From the NCBI RefSeq assembly GCF_000002985.6, contig NC_003282.8, positions 12,524,001-12,588,000 of the forward strand: DNA of 64,000 nt, written 5' to 3'. The DNA is from Caenorhabditis elegans. Taxonomy: Eukaryota > Nematoda > Chromadorea > Rhabditida > Rhabditidae. The notes beneath the pieces are model-generated. The model ran no database searches. It was not told the origin of the DNA and saw only the letters and a program-made list of their open reading frames with translations. Below are positions 37,957 through 48,225 of the stretch, in pieces (the first letter of the stretch is position 1; every line of letters starts with the position of its first letter). A program made the translations under genes and the position numbers.

Positions 37957-38014
37957 ATGAACCGGTCAACACATGTACGGCACCATGCACTGCTTTGTGA
38001 ACCACTCCATTCTT
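37957..38014 (-). repeat. Second copy of an orphan exon fragment
   Basis: About 58 bases matching 37462-37521 with one substitution, encoding KNGVVHKAVHGAVHVLTGSF on the minus strand. Beyond it the two loci diverge. This indicates a further small duplication about 0.5 kb away. Confidence 0.85.
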
Positions 38015-38454
38015 ATATATACCGAAATTTTCAGATTTTCGATTTAAAAAATTTCATGAAATATTTCAATGTTTTGTTTTTGAAAGTTTAGAAATTGGGA
38101 AAAATGTAGAATTTACCAGATAATTTTGGATGTGCAATTTTGAAAAAATTGCAAAAATATTGAAAATTTTTTTTGAAATTTGAAAATTTACTTCCAAAAA
38201 AGTCGAAATTTCTTCAGAAAAAATCCGAAAGTCTTGTTATTTTCCCATTTTTTTTCGTGCAGTTCGGGAAAATGAGTAGAAACTTGAGAAAGAAACGAAG
38301 AAATCAGGAGAACGTGAAATACAATACTCTTCAAAGACACACTGTCTTGCACGAAAATGTTGCAATCGTGTCGAGACCTGCTGCTGTACTTTTGCGTCGG
38401 ATTTGTAATATACCCTATACAAGTGCATAAGGAATCCCAATTCATTTCAGCAAT

Positions 38455-38786
38455 CGTCGAAATTTCATTATTTCCATTATTATCCTGTTGACTGCATTGA
38501 GCTGAAACATCAATCAGCACTGCCAGCTCTTTTTCGCATAGCCCGCGACATCTCTGAAAATTTTTAATGATTTTGATGTCAGCTGTACAAAAACAAACCT
38601 CCACGACTCCCCATAAGAAACTCTGAACTGTATCATAATTCTCGAGAAGAGAATTTCGTTGAGCTCGATGAGCAAATGACTCGAATCCTGTGAGCTGTGC
38701 AAATTGATGTCTGGATGATTTTGAATTTTGAAGATATGCTTCTTGACTGTCATCGTGTCTGTAAAACGTATTTTGCTTGATCGAAT
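38455..38786 (-). pseudogene. Two-exon gene remnant of unknown family
   Basis: Exons about 38786-38599 and 38553 to about 38455 read in one frame across a good GTTTGTTT donor and TTTTCAG acceptor. Typical segments are TFYRHDDSQEAYLQ, GFESFAHRAQRNSLLE and WGVVERCRGLCEKELAVLI, with worm-like codon use. No in-frame ATG is seen: the only nearby ATG pair (about 38950) feeds exon 1 in a different frame, and the 3' side runs into a dispersed repeat carrying TCTCGACACGA. It is probably a decayed or truncated gene; an unrecognised 5' exon is the alternative. Confidence 0.4.
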
Positions 38787-39531
38787 CTGGAAATATTTTT
38801 AAAAGGAAATGTCTTGTAATTTCACTAGATTTTGAAGAGTCTCTCGTCGCGCGAAAAATCTTCCAGTAATACAGTGCATGTGTTTTACCACTTCTACGAC
38901 TACGACTAAAGGGGGCGAATTTATGCGGAATGGTCTTGCCGCGCAATTAGTCATCATTTTTAGCAGATTCTGTGTAAAATTTTCGTAGATCGCATGTAGA
39001 TCATAAAGTATTTATTTCATATTTCGTAGTTCTGATGCTTTTCACAAATTAATTGTGATCTACGCGTGATCTACACGAAGTGGAAAAACAAATTCACTTT
39101 AGAGAACTTACGATACTGTCAATGGGGAAAAAACATGGCCGAATATCATAATAAAAAACATCAAAAAATTTCAGTTTTTGTTTTAGAATTTTCAGTCAAA
39201 GTTTTGTTACATTGCAAAATTTTTCAAAAATGTGGTCTTTTTGAGAGCATATATATTATATTTTTTGTATATATATAAAATATTTTTTGAAGGAGCGACG
39301 AAGAAGGCCGGCCGGCGTGAGGCTCCGACGCCGCGCGACTCTGACATGGAATCCTCAATTAAAATACATGAATCGTAGAAAAAGACAAGAGATGTTTGGT
39401 TATCTTCCAAAATTATGGCTTTCACCCACTTTTTGACAGGAATTTAAATTTTTTGTCACCATTTTTCACTATCGGAACTTAAAATAAATGCGAATTCTGA
39501 GCTGAAAACGTACGTACGTAATATCGTGAAA

Positions 39532-39696
39532 ATGTTCGGACATTTCGATAAACTCTTGGATCGGCTGAAACGTCGGCTCACGGGTGAAATATGGAGCACT
39601 GCTGTCGCTGCTAGGGTGTTGGAAGCGGCAAATCACACGAGGAGTCGACGCGAGAAGAGACGGATCGACGGACGCAGTTTGAATGATTTTTTGTAA
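39532..39696 (+). CDS. Candidate 54-aa basic amphipathic small protein
   Basis: ATG at 39532, TAA at 39694-39696. The reading frame is markedly less AT-rich than its flanks. It starts MFGHFDKLLDRLKRRLTG and ends RIDGRSLNDFL, with a strongly basic, helical middle. No splice sites are needed. It lies between a gene remnant and the eak-7 3' end. No homologue is recalled. It could be a real short gene, the relic of an exon, or chance; the composition favours one of the first two. Confidence 0.4.
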   Translation: MFGHFDKLLDRLKRRLTGEIWSTAVAARVLEAANHTRSRREKRRIDGRSLNDFL

Positions 39697-39788
39697 TCCG
39701 CGTTAGAGAATGAGCTCATCATCTTGAATTGGAAGCCTTATAAAAATGTTATGTTTTAGTTGGTATGATGAAAAAATCGAAAATTCAT

Positions 39789-40143
39789 TTTTATTTGAAA
39801 ATTTCTAGAATTTTTGATTGAAAAATTGCAGAAACGTATGGATGTGAAAATTTACATGTAAAATTGTCGAAATATTAACAACCATTGTTTAGCTCACGGC
39901 GGCAGGACATGGGGACGGGCGGCGGAAAAGTATTATGAATTCAAAGATATAGTGATCATTTAAAGGCGCACATGGGTCTTGCAGCGTTTAAATAGCACAG
40001 GAGATACAAAAACTGATGAAAGTGGAATTACAGGTGATGTAAAGGATCAAAGAAGACTGAGAAAGTGGCAATTGGGGATTAGAGGTTCCGGAGCCTATTC
40101 ACCATCGAGCAGGGGAGCCGGATCACGATACGCTTCCGAATGC
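39789..40143 (+). repeat. eak-7 3' end and flank, copy B (in place)
   Basis: The uninterrupted counterpart of 36659-36810 plus 37232-37434. It includes the eak-7 stop codon, its last codons and its 3' UTR. In this copy GAATTCAAAGAT is directly followed by ATAGTGATCATTTAAAGG, without the synaptobrevin-like gene. Confidence 0.9.
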
Positions 40144-41981
40144 ATCGATTTTCCGGCCAACTCGAGCACCGCACGAGCCTCCGGATCCTTGTCGATTATC
40201 GATTTTTCCGGCGATCGTTCCTCGAGCAAGATTTGCTCTTCGAATGATTTCTGTGGTTTGTCGCCCGGGCGCCAAGCCTCGATTGTTTTGATCTGGAAAA
40301 TGCATGTTTTTGTTTCGTTTTTTCGGCTTTAAGGGCTTTAGTCCCGATTCACCTTGAACTCGTCCTCTTCGGCAATGTGGCAAGGCTCAAACGAACTGGA
40401 ATTCTTTTGGCACGTTCCACCGCCAAACTCCTCGTGGATAAACAACGGCCATACGGATTCGGTTCCACCAATTCCCTGAAATTTGAAAATTTCACACTTA
40501 AAAATCGTAAAACTGGTTCTCTAGATACTGAATGATCCATGGCGGGATATACTCACCAATCCATTCGGATGTTGCTGTTGCTGGTAGTTTAGGTACACGT
40601 AATTCTCAGTCCGCCCGGTCGCATCAAAAGTTGCAATTTTCGGAGCCAGCTGGAAGAGGAAACACTCGGCCGTGCCACGGTATTGGGGTCCCGCGAGAAA
40701 ACCTAAAAAATTTTCAATTTTTAGAGAAAATTGGTACTCAAATAGTATCTGCTAGAATTCCGTTGCTTTATCATAATTGAAAAAATGAAGAATTACTGCG
40801 AAACTTGTAACACAGCCATGTGTGGATTTACGCAGTTCGTGTATTCCTCGTGGAGGAAGATTTTACAGTTTTTGGATGAAATGTTCAATTTTTGAAACTG
40901 TTTGTCAATTTTTTTGATATTTAAAACTGGAATCATCAATTTATCTATAATTTATAGCATTTTTGAAAATGTATTTGCTATTGTAAAACTACAATTTCTC
41001 GGTTTCAGTCTACAAAAAGAAAGATCTGAAATCTAGAAAATCTGCAAAAAAAGTAAAATCTGTAAAATCTTCTGCAAATCATAAGGTATAAATTCTTCTC
41101 GAGGAGTACACGAGCTGCGTAAATCGACACAACATTTCTTGTGTACCTTGCGAGGCGAAAAACCCAAATCGTCGTCCTTTCATTGATCTGATCACAATCA
41201 TACAAGGACCTTCTCCATTAATACATTTAACCAATTGTGAGAAACTTTGCCCGTGTTTCATGTTTGAATATAAAAGTGTCCAATTTTTGCGTCGATCGAA
41301 TGGAAGGTGCGAGTTGAGCACTAATTGATCGATATTTCCCATTAAATGAGTCTTGTCCGAGAGAATTGGCATTTTCGAGTCTCCAGTTTTATCCAAAAGT
41401 CGTTGGAAAATGAACGAAGCACAATAGGCGAACAGTGGGCACATTGAGAAAAAGCTTTCCAGTTCGCTCACTGGTTTTGTATTTTCTGTTTCGAAATAAT
41501 CGTAGAGACGGACCTGATCCTCTCGGGTGAATTTGTTTCCTTCACAGAAGATTTTCACAACATTTCGCATTATCTGACAAAAAAAAAAGAAGTTTTTCTT
41601 TAAATTAATAAATTCGAAACCTGATCTTTTTGATCTCCAAAACAGAATCTGAGCATATCGGCGAGCTGATCGAAATGTCCCAGTCCAGTATCAATACATT
41701 TTAGGATTGTTTTAGCGAGCAAAACGCCCTGCGGCTCGTTTTTTACCAAACGAAAGTAGAATTGTGATGAATATTCACCCAGAATCGGTATGAACATTGC
41801 CTGGAATTTGAAAATTTTATATTAAAATGTATTTTCCTTCTAAAAATTAATTCACCACAAACTGGTCTCGCGTCATTTTGTCCTTTCCATCTGTGTGTTT
41901 TTTGAGTTTTTCCATAAAATGTGCATAATCCTCATCGTTAATATTTTTTAGATCTTTTCGCTTCGAATTTTGAGCTCCCAT
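40095..41981 (-). CDS. eak-7: EAK-7, TLDc-domain protein (MEAK7 family), 399 aa
   Basis: Exons 41981-41856, 41800-41621, 41573-41147, 40702-40557, 40475-40353 and 40292-40095. It starts MGAQNSKRK, so Gly2 is a candidate for N-myristoylation, as in the MEAK7 family. Residues about 173-350 form a TLDc domain, with the telltale FFASQGFLAGPQYRGTAECF, NYVYLNYQ and GIGGTESVWPLFIHEEF segments. EAK-7 is known in C. elegans as a membrane-associated factor acting in parallel to AKT to restrain DAF-16/FoxO; human MEAK7 supports mTOR signalling. Intron 3 (40703-41146) carries an inverted repeat. The last 16 codons and 3' UTR are duplicated about 2.7 kb downstream of the gene's 3' end, at 37232-37434. Confidence 0.93.
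40825..41125. repeat. Inverted repeat in eak-7 intron 3
   Basis: Arms 40825-40866 and 41086-41125 are imperfect reverse complements (GATTTACGCAGTTCGTGTA against the complement of TACACGAGCTGCGTAAATC), with about 220 bases between. It is likely a small foldback element that inserted in the intron. The right arm ends about 20 bases before the donor of exon 3. Confidence 0.7.
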
Positions 41982-42915
41982 TTCTGAAATTATATGTTTT
42001 TTATCTGAAAATCCGGATGCGAAATAGTTAGTAAAAACTGTGAGAAATCAACATTTAGTATGAGAAAAAATTCAAGGGAAGAAGAAGAAAAAGTAAGATG
42101 AATAGTTTCATATTGAAAATTTTTTTTAAAAATGCACAAAAATTTGAATTTTTGGCAAAATTTGTGTTTTCACATATAAATAAAATAATTCCGAAAATCG
42201 TAATAAAATGCAACAAAAGTTATTGAATAAGAGATTAAAAGCAGGAGGCACAACATAGTAGTCATGAATCCTCTCAACACGTGCATAATCAGTAGAAAAA
42301 GAAGAAGAAGAAGACGTGAAAAGAGTATATGTATGTAGGAGAGACGCAGAGAAGCACACAAAACGAATTGGAATTATGATGATGATGAAGAAGGAAGCGA
42401 CGATGATTCATTTGGGAAGAGTGTAGAGCTGGAAAAAATAGAAATTGAAGAGAGATTAGTTATTAATAATCTCTACAAATTGATTTTTTAGTGGAAATTT
42501 GGCATCTTTCAGACCATTTTTGAGCTCTTCGGCGAATTTTTCAGCCAAAATTAATAGGTGAAGTTCTATATTTTTATACTAATTTTTAATGATAAAGTCT
42601 TGGAATAACGGTGCAATCGGCCTGATTACCACGTGGTAAATCGATTGGAAAGGCGCTAGGAAATCTAAATATATTTCAAACTAAAGTTAAGAAGGAATAA
42701 AAGGATTGACTTCATACATGAAAATTATAAAATATTCGGCCAAAGAGCGTTTTTTACTGTATTTCTAATTGGGTCCCACGGCCCATATTATTGTTTTTTT
42801 TTGAAATTTCAAAGTCGACATCAAAAACAACACTGTTTTTCAAAAATAACGAGTGGTCAAAACATCGACCGAAATTTTTGAGAATGTTTCCCATTTTTCT
42901 CATTCCGTACCAATC
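41982..42915. other. Region between hsb-1 and eak-7
   Basis: Upstream region of eak-7 and 3' flank of hsb-1. It contains a GAAGAAGAAG purine run and GAGACGCAG at 42341-42349, a word also found between hsb-1 and let-99. At 935 bases the gap is too long for a typical worm operon spacing. No coding frame is supported. Confidence 0.5.
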
Positions 42916-43212
42916 TTATTGAGCGCTTGGCGGATGTTCAACTTGGTTCGATTGCAGCAAATCGTTGATATTCTTCTCCAAATCATCGATTCTCGTTGTC
43001 ATATCATCGATTCGCCGAATAATCTGATCCGACATGTGCTGGAATCGATCCTGTGTCTGTTGCAGAACTCCTTGTATCTGAGTTTTAGGATTTTTTAGAA
43101 AATTGACAATTTTTTTCAAGTATTTACGTACCAACGACGTCAAATCATTCATATTTCCATCGGCTGGAGCGTCGAGTTGAGCGGTTGGTGTGGTAGACTT
43201 CTCATCGGACAT
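42916..43212 (-). CDS. hsb-1: HSB-1, heat shock factor binding protein, 80 aa
   Basis: Exons 43212-43132 and 43077-42916 give 80 aa. The protein is a hydrophobic heptad coiled coil ([37 protein letters not shown]) as in vertebrate HSBP1, with a Thr/Ala-rich N-terminal extension. HSB-1 binds the trimerised heat shock factor HSF-1 and holds it inactive; loss of hsb-1 lengthens life and raises heat-shock responses. The length and sequence agree with the known protein. It is transcribed divergently from let-99. Confidence 0.96.
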   Translation of the reverse strand: MSDEKSTTPTAQLDAPADGNMNDLTSLVRKYLKKIVNFLKNPKTQIQGVLQQTQDRFQHMSDQIIRRIDDMTTRIDDLEKNINDLLQSNQVEHPPSAQ

Positions 43213-43855
43213 TTTGAACTGAAAATCTGTAAAAATACGATAAAAATCACAAAGTTTAATCAGTTTTTAAAGAAAATTTGATGAAAAATCAATTAAAACT
43301 GGTGAGAATCCAGTACCAGGCAACTAGCCGTCATCTCACAAACAGTGGAACACACAAAAGTACGGGAACAACAACACGAGAGAAAGTACGTCGAAGTGAG
43401 AGACGACAGAGAAAAAGAGGGCGGCGAGAGAGTGAAAGAGACGCAGAGAAGGAGTCATTGGAGAAGGACAGATGGTGTAAACGGCGAAAAGAGCAGAATA
43501 AGATGATTTGTTTTATGTAAAATAGTGTGGATTTCGAGGAAAATATAATTATTAGAAACACTTTGAGAAAAAAAAAACATCTGAATCGAGGAATTTTTAA
43601 TTAAAAAGAGAAATTTTCAAAGCAGAATGGGTTACTGTAGCTAATAAGTTGTGTGACAAGTCGTGTTTTCGTGTGTTTGGTCCGTAAACAAAACTTCGGC
43701 GCCAAAACTTCACTCGTTTCAGCAATTTTTAGGAAGTTTCCAGAAATTTTTCCTCATTCTTGCTTTTTTTCGTGATGAAATCTCGTTTTCTTTTAAGAAG
43801 TTCTTAAATTTATCAATAAACCATCAAAATTCAAGTTTTAGGCCGTCTTGCCGTG
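43213..43855. promoter_or_regulatory. Divergent hsb-1 / let-99 promoter region
   Basis: 643 bases between the two start codons. The middle (43370-43500) is purine-rich on the plus strand (GAGAGAAAG, GAGAGAGTGAAAGAGACGC) and includes GAGACGCAG at 43438-43446, the complement of the CTGCGTCTC word. TTTTAG about 15 bases before the let-99 ATG may be a trans-splice acceptor. Confidence 0.45.
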
Positions 43856-46447
43856 ATGTCTGCCGACTACTCATCGGAGAAGTTCAAGGCGACGCATCTG
43901 GTATTAAAATGTTTCACATTTGTCTTTTGAAATTTTATTCTGATTTTCAGTTCGACGAAATTCTATGGCATTTTCGTTCAAACTTATCACTCAAAACGAA
44001 CAGAAGAGGATTGGCCACTGCGGAAAACAGTTTCAGCGGGAAAGAAGCTGTGGATTTTCTGATGATTGAAATGCCACGAATCATCCCTAACAATGTTCCG
44101 GAACGAGACAAGATGCAGAAGTTCCTGGAGTTCATGATGGACATGAACGTGATTTCAGAAGCCTTCCCGAAGAAAGTCAAGCAAAGGAGGCCATTCAGTG
44201 AATCGAGAATATATTTGTTCATGAAGACTTTGGATGAGTTGAAGCATCCCAAGCCCCGATCACGTCGATCAGCGTCTTTCAGTGGTGCTCGCAAAAGTGC
44301 AAAGTATGCCAAATAATCATTTTAAACTGTGCTATAAAATATATTTCCAGAGTTGCTCAACCTGCCTCTCCTGCCGCGACAATGCACCGGCCACCAAAGG
44401 CAAGGCTCCCACGAAGATTATCGCGATCTAATGGCAACATTGACAAAGCAGGCATCGATAATTCTTCAGGCGGCGTTGAGAATCACGGTTTCGATGATCA
44501 TAAAGACGATGAAATCCCGAAGAAACAACGAACTCCGAAGATTTTGAACAGATCACTTGAAAGTATCTGTACAGAAGAATATACTGAAAAACGAGAAGTT
44601 TCTGAGATGAAAGAGAAGGTTTATGATTGGTTACCGTTTTTCAAATCAAGACGAAATCACACGAAAGTCAATCAACCAACCCGTCGTTCAGCATCCCTTG
44701 ATCGAAATCATTGTGTTTTGGAACAAGAAAAAGCTGAAGCTGCTCTTCGTAGTCAGAAAGTAACCACTCCGCCAATTCGAGAAGCCCCGAAAGACGTCGT
44801 CTTTATGCATCCACAAGGACCGTTGCCTGCAGTTCCTAGCAGATATCAAAATCATCGGACAAGCATCGCAGGATCAAATCCAGCATTGTTATCGCGTGGA
44901 AGAATGTACGAATCCATCATGAGAAGATCGTCGGTTGTTCCAGTTGCAGACTCTGTCCAGGCAAACAACGAATGCTCATTTTGGAAAACAGAGCTGCTTG
45001 GACGATTGGAACAAATTTACGATCGCACTCTTCCCTGTGAATGGGCATCTAAAGTCGATGGATACGATATTCAGTGGAACATGATTGAAATAGATCATGC
45101 TGATGGAATCGTCAAATCGAGATGTCAGGGACTGCAGCCCGATTATCCCCAAACTGTTATTCAATTCATGGATTATCTTGTTCGATATCCCTTCGTCACG
45201 CATAAAAAAATGGACACAGGGTTGGAATACAACGTCAATCGGATTTTCATAACTCTAGTCAATCGTCTCGAAGACTTGAATGCTCCTCTTCAATTCGATG
45301 AATGCTCTCTTATTGTTAATCTCCTCTGCAAAATCGATAGCTTCGCGGCAATGCTTGACAATGGGCCTGCAAGGCGATGGTCGAAAGTGATGATTTCTTC
45401 GTCTGCGTCTAGTATTGAGGAGGCTGGATTGATGGTCGATGGATTCTCCCGTGATCTTCCAGCATGCGGAATTCGAGCTTCAAAGTATCGACGACGTGCG
45501 TTATCACCATTTGATAATAGAGTGAATTTGGAAATACAAGGTAAAGAATTTTATTTTTATTACAGTTTCACGATTTTTACTTAAAATTATAATTTCAGAC
45601 GAAAAATCCTACGAAATCCGAGAGCAATGGTTGATCGAAGCAATTCAATTGGTACTTCTTTCGCTTCCAACTTCACGACGTCGGAAACTTCACAAATTTG
45701 TTACATTCATTCAATCGATCGAAACGAATGCAGTTTTCGACCTCGCTGATCCTTCTAACGGATCTTCCAACAATCGGGAAGCGGTAAGGAGGGGATAATT
45801 TTGCAAGAAAACTACTGTAACCGGTCTCGACACGACAACTTTTTGTTAGATAAGAAAATGTGTGCGCCCTCAAGGAGTACTGTAATTTCAAACTCTCATT
45901 TCTGCCGAATTTTTATGGATTTTAATTAGTTATTTGATAAAAAAAAATATTTATCAATTTAGCACTACAAAATTAACACCTATATTTCAACAATTAAAAT
46001 TCTGCAGAAATCTTCATTCGTTTCATTCGACAAAAGAAAAATTTGTCGCCTCGAGACCGGTACCGTACTTTTGTCGCGAACTTTTGCGTCTGCGTAATAT
46101 CAATTTTAAATTTTCGATTTCAGGCAATCATCGGACTCTGGACAGGTGTTTGTAGTAAATGCCGAAAGCAACAAGGAATGCTGATAACCGCTGTCCTCCT
46201 CGCAAACTTTCAATCTCTTTTTGCAGTACCTGTTGAATTTATCGAACAGGTCAAACGATTGGAATGTGAAGAAAAGGACAGATATAGTGGTCCTCGGTAC
46301 GCAAAGATCACCAGAAGTCGAAATGATTGGCAACCACCAGTTCCGGATAAACCGCAAGCATCTCCGGCAGTTTTTAAGAAACCACTAAGAGAAGTGGCAT
46401 GTGAGAAAACGAAGAAAGGATTGTTCACAAGATTGCTGCGTAAATAA
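43856..46447 (+). CDS. let-99: LET-99, DEP-domain spindle-positioning protein, 698 aa
   Basis: Exons 43856-43900, 43951-44303, 44351-45540, 45599-45783 and 46124-46447 give 698 aa, the length I recall for LET-99. A DEP domain spans about residues 16-105 (FDEILWHFRSNLSL, then FSGKEAVDFLM). The rest shares its layout with vertebrate DEPDC1, including a divergent RhoGAP-like region in the middle and a basic C-terminus (TKKGLFTRLLRK). LET-99 acts in a cortical band to limit GPR-1/2 and G-alpha force generators, positioning the mitotic spindle and cytok­inetic furrow in the embryo. Intron 4 (45784-46123) contains an inverted-repeat element. Confidence 0.96.
45811..46076. mobile_element. Inverted-repeat element in let-99 intron 4
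   Basis: The left end TACTGTAACCGGTCTCGACA and the right end, read in reverse complement, TACGGTACCGGTCTCGAGGC match, enclosing about 265 bases. A related fragment (GTGTCGAGACCTGCTGCTGT) is at about 38368-38390. No coding frame. This looks like a MITE-class insertion. Confidence 0.65.
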
Positions 46448-46705
46448 ATCTAAAAATCTTCGCCCCATGTATATATTCAATATATTATTTATTTTGTTCC
46501 ATTCCTCCCCGCTCACCGAATTCTTGTGTCATTATCATCATTTTTCTAAATGTTATTTTACAATTCTGGTTGAATTGAAATTCTCGATGTTCGTTTTGTT
46601 CCATAAATTTTGACGATGATTTATCTATATGTATTTATTTTCTTCTATGCTTTAATAACACAGAAAAGGGGGAATTTCAAAAAATTTATTAGGATACATT
46701 GAGGA

Positions 46706-47053
46706 CTATTGTGGGATGGCGAGCTCCTCGTAGTTGCCCTCCTAAAAACGTTCGTTTTGTCTTTTAAAATATGCCAAAAATAACTCACATCTTCTTTCTT
46801 TGGAGCCACTGGTTCATCCTTCTTTGACGATGGAACGTCTTGTTTCTTCGAATCGAATGAGTCGCTTTTTCCGACTCCTCCAGCAGGTGCTGCCATAAGT
46901 TTAGCGACCGGTTTTGGAGCCACTGTTTTCTTCTTGCTCCCACAATGGACCAGCACAAATGGCAAGATATTGAGAGTTAATAGCAAAATGATCTGGAAGC
47001 GAGAGGTTTGGAAAATATCAGAATCCTGACAGAAAACTCACTTGCGAGATCAT
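46706..47053 (-). CDS. Small secreted Lys/Pro-rich protein, 3 exons, 83 aa
   Basis: Exons 47053-47042, 46992-46789 and 46741-46706. The first 21 residues (MISQIILLLTLNILPFVLVHC) are a clear signal peptide that ends at a cysteine. The mature part is a low-complexity, highly charged chain with KKK, SKKDEPVAPKKED and a final EELAIPQ. No domain is recognised. Exon 1 encodes only four residues but has a perfect GTGAG donor and a matching TTCCAG acceptor. It converges with let-99, with only 258 bases between the stop codons. A minus-strand AATAAA is near 46637. Confidence 0.75.
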
Positions 47054-48060
47054 TATTCTTTTTTCGCTTCCGAGAGGTTTTGAATCTTGTAAAGTGAGAA
47101 AATATGAATTTTGTAGATTTTCGGAGGCTTTATATATGAGAAATTGTAAGGGGAAGAAATGTTCACGGAAATTCAAAGTTCGAAGGTTGAAATTTTTCAA
47201 ATTTTCTATCACAAAACACATTTTCGGTTCGCGTTAATAGTTTTCAAATTGGTTTTTTTTTTCATTTTTAATGAGTTTAAAGTTTAGAAATTTGGTTCTA
47301 CATTAACATATACTTTGTGACAGAGATGGGCGGCAACTGCCGTTTGGCAAATTGGAAAAATTGAATTGCCGGTTTGCCGATTTGCCGGAAGTTTTGGAGG
47401 GACTTTTTATAAGATGGAAGCGTTTAAAATTGTGCCTTTTTGAAAATTTCTTCCCGTTTTCTTTAGATATTTTCATAGAACTTGTTTACTTTTCAAAATA
47501 GACGTAGGAAAAATCATAGGATGCGTACAATTTTGCCGATTAAAATTGAAATTCTGAAAGAACCGGCCTTCCAGCAATTTTCAGTATTTTTTCTGAAATA
47601 TTTGGCAGCATCTGAAAGCATTTTTCAACATCCTGTAAATTTTGGCAAATGTGGGCAATTTTTTTTGCAACACCTGGGCCGGCAATTTCTTAATCACAGC
47701 GGTAGCGACGAGAGTTTGAAATTACAGTACTCTTTAGAGACGCAAACCTTTTCGCATTAAATAAAATGAAAGACTAATTTTCAATTGGTCCGTGGGGTGC
47801 AAGACTAATAGAGACTAATAGAGGAAATACAGCATATATTTTTATTAGATGGTGCAAAGTCCTATTTTCCCAGAAGATCACATCTTATTAAATTAAGATT
47901 CTCTGGTTCGCTGCCCCCTTCTCTTCCAAAGTTTCCTCAAAAATATATCCGAAGGGAAAATAAAAAATAATATGCGCAGACGATAATAAAAAAATATAGA
48001 CAAAAACCCGATTCTCTAAGAGATCAAGCACGTCGATTACGTTATATTATTTTTCCCCTG
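47054..48060. other. Intergenic region with a GGCAAAT/GCCG repeat remnant
   Basis: Positions about 47330-47400 carry GGCAACTGCCGTTTGGCAAA and TGCCGGTTTGCCGATTTGCC, the vocabulary of the minisatellite at 55270-55575. The open frame 47482-47760 has no coding character. The rest is AT-rich. Confidence 0.5.
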
Positions 48061-48225
48061 TCAAATTTCATTGTTATGCAACATCTGCATGACGTCCATC
48101 TTCTGGACAAGACCGAGAGATGATATGGGCGGTCTGTACACGTTTTTTTTCTGTCTTTCAGATATCTCATCGTAATAAGCTTGCAGATATTTTTCTAGTA
48201 TAGTTTTATCTAACATTTCTGACAT
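48061..48225 (-). CDS. Candidate 54-aa small protein
   Basis: ATG at 48225, TGA at 48063-48061, no intron. It begins MSEMLDKTILEKYLQAYYDE and continues with SERQKKNVYRPPISSLGL and a Met-rich end (VQKMDVMQMLHNNEI). Use of GAG, CTC, GTC and ATC codons and the lack of homopolymer residues distinguish it from chance frames in the surrounding AT-rich DNA. There is no signal peptide or membrane segment; the first half should be helical. No family is recalled. Confidence 0.5.
   Translation of the reverse strand: MSEMLDKTILEKYLQAYYDEISERQKKNVYRPPISSLGLVQKMDVMQMLHNNEI

Noticed and set aside
38188-38946. Single 252-codon open frame on the minus strand
   Set aside because: It starts at a TTG, reads through a clear intron and into a dispersed repeat at its 3' side. 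Only the two exon-like parts (38455-38786) were kept, as a remnant.
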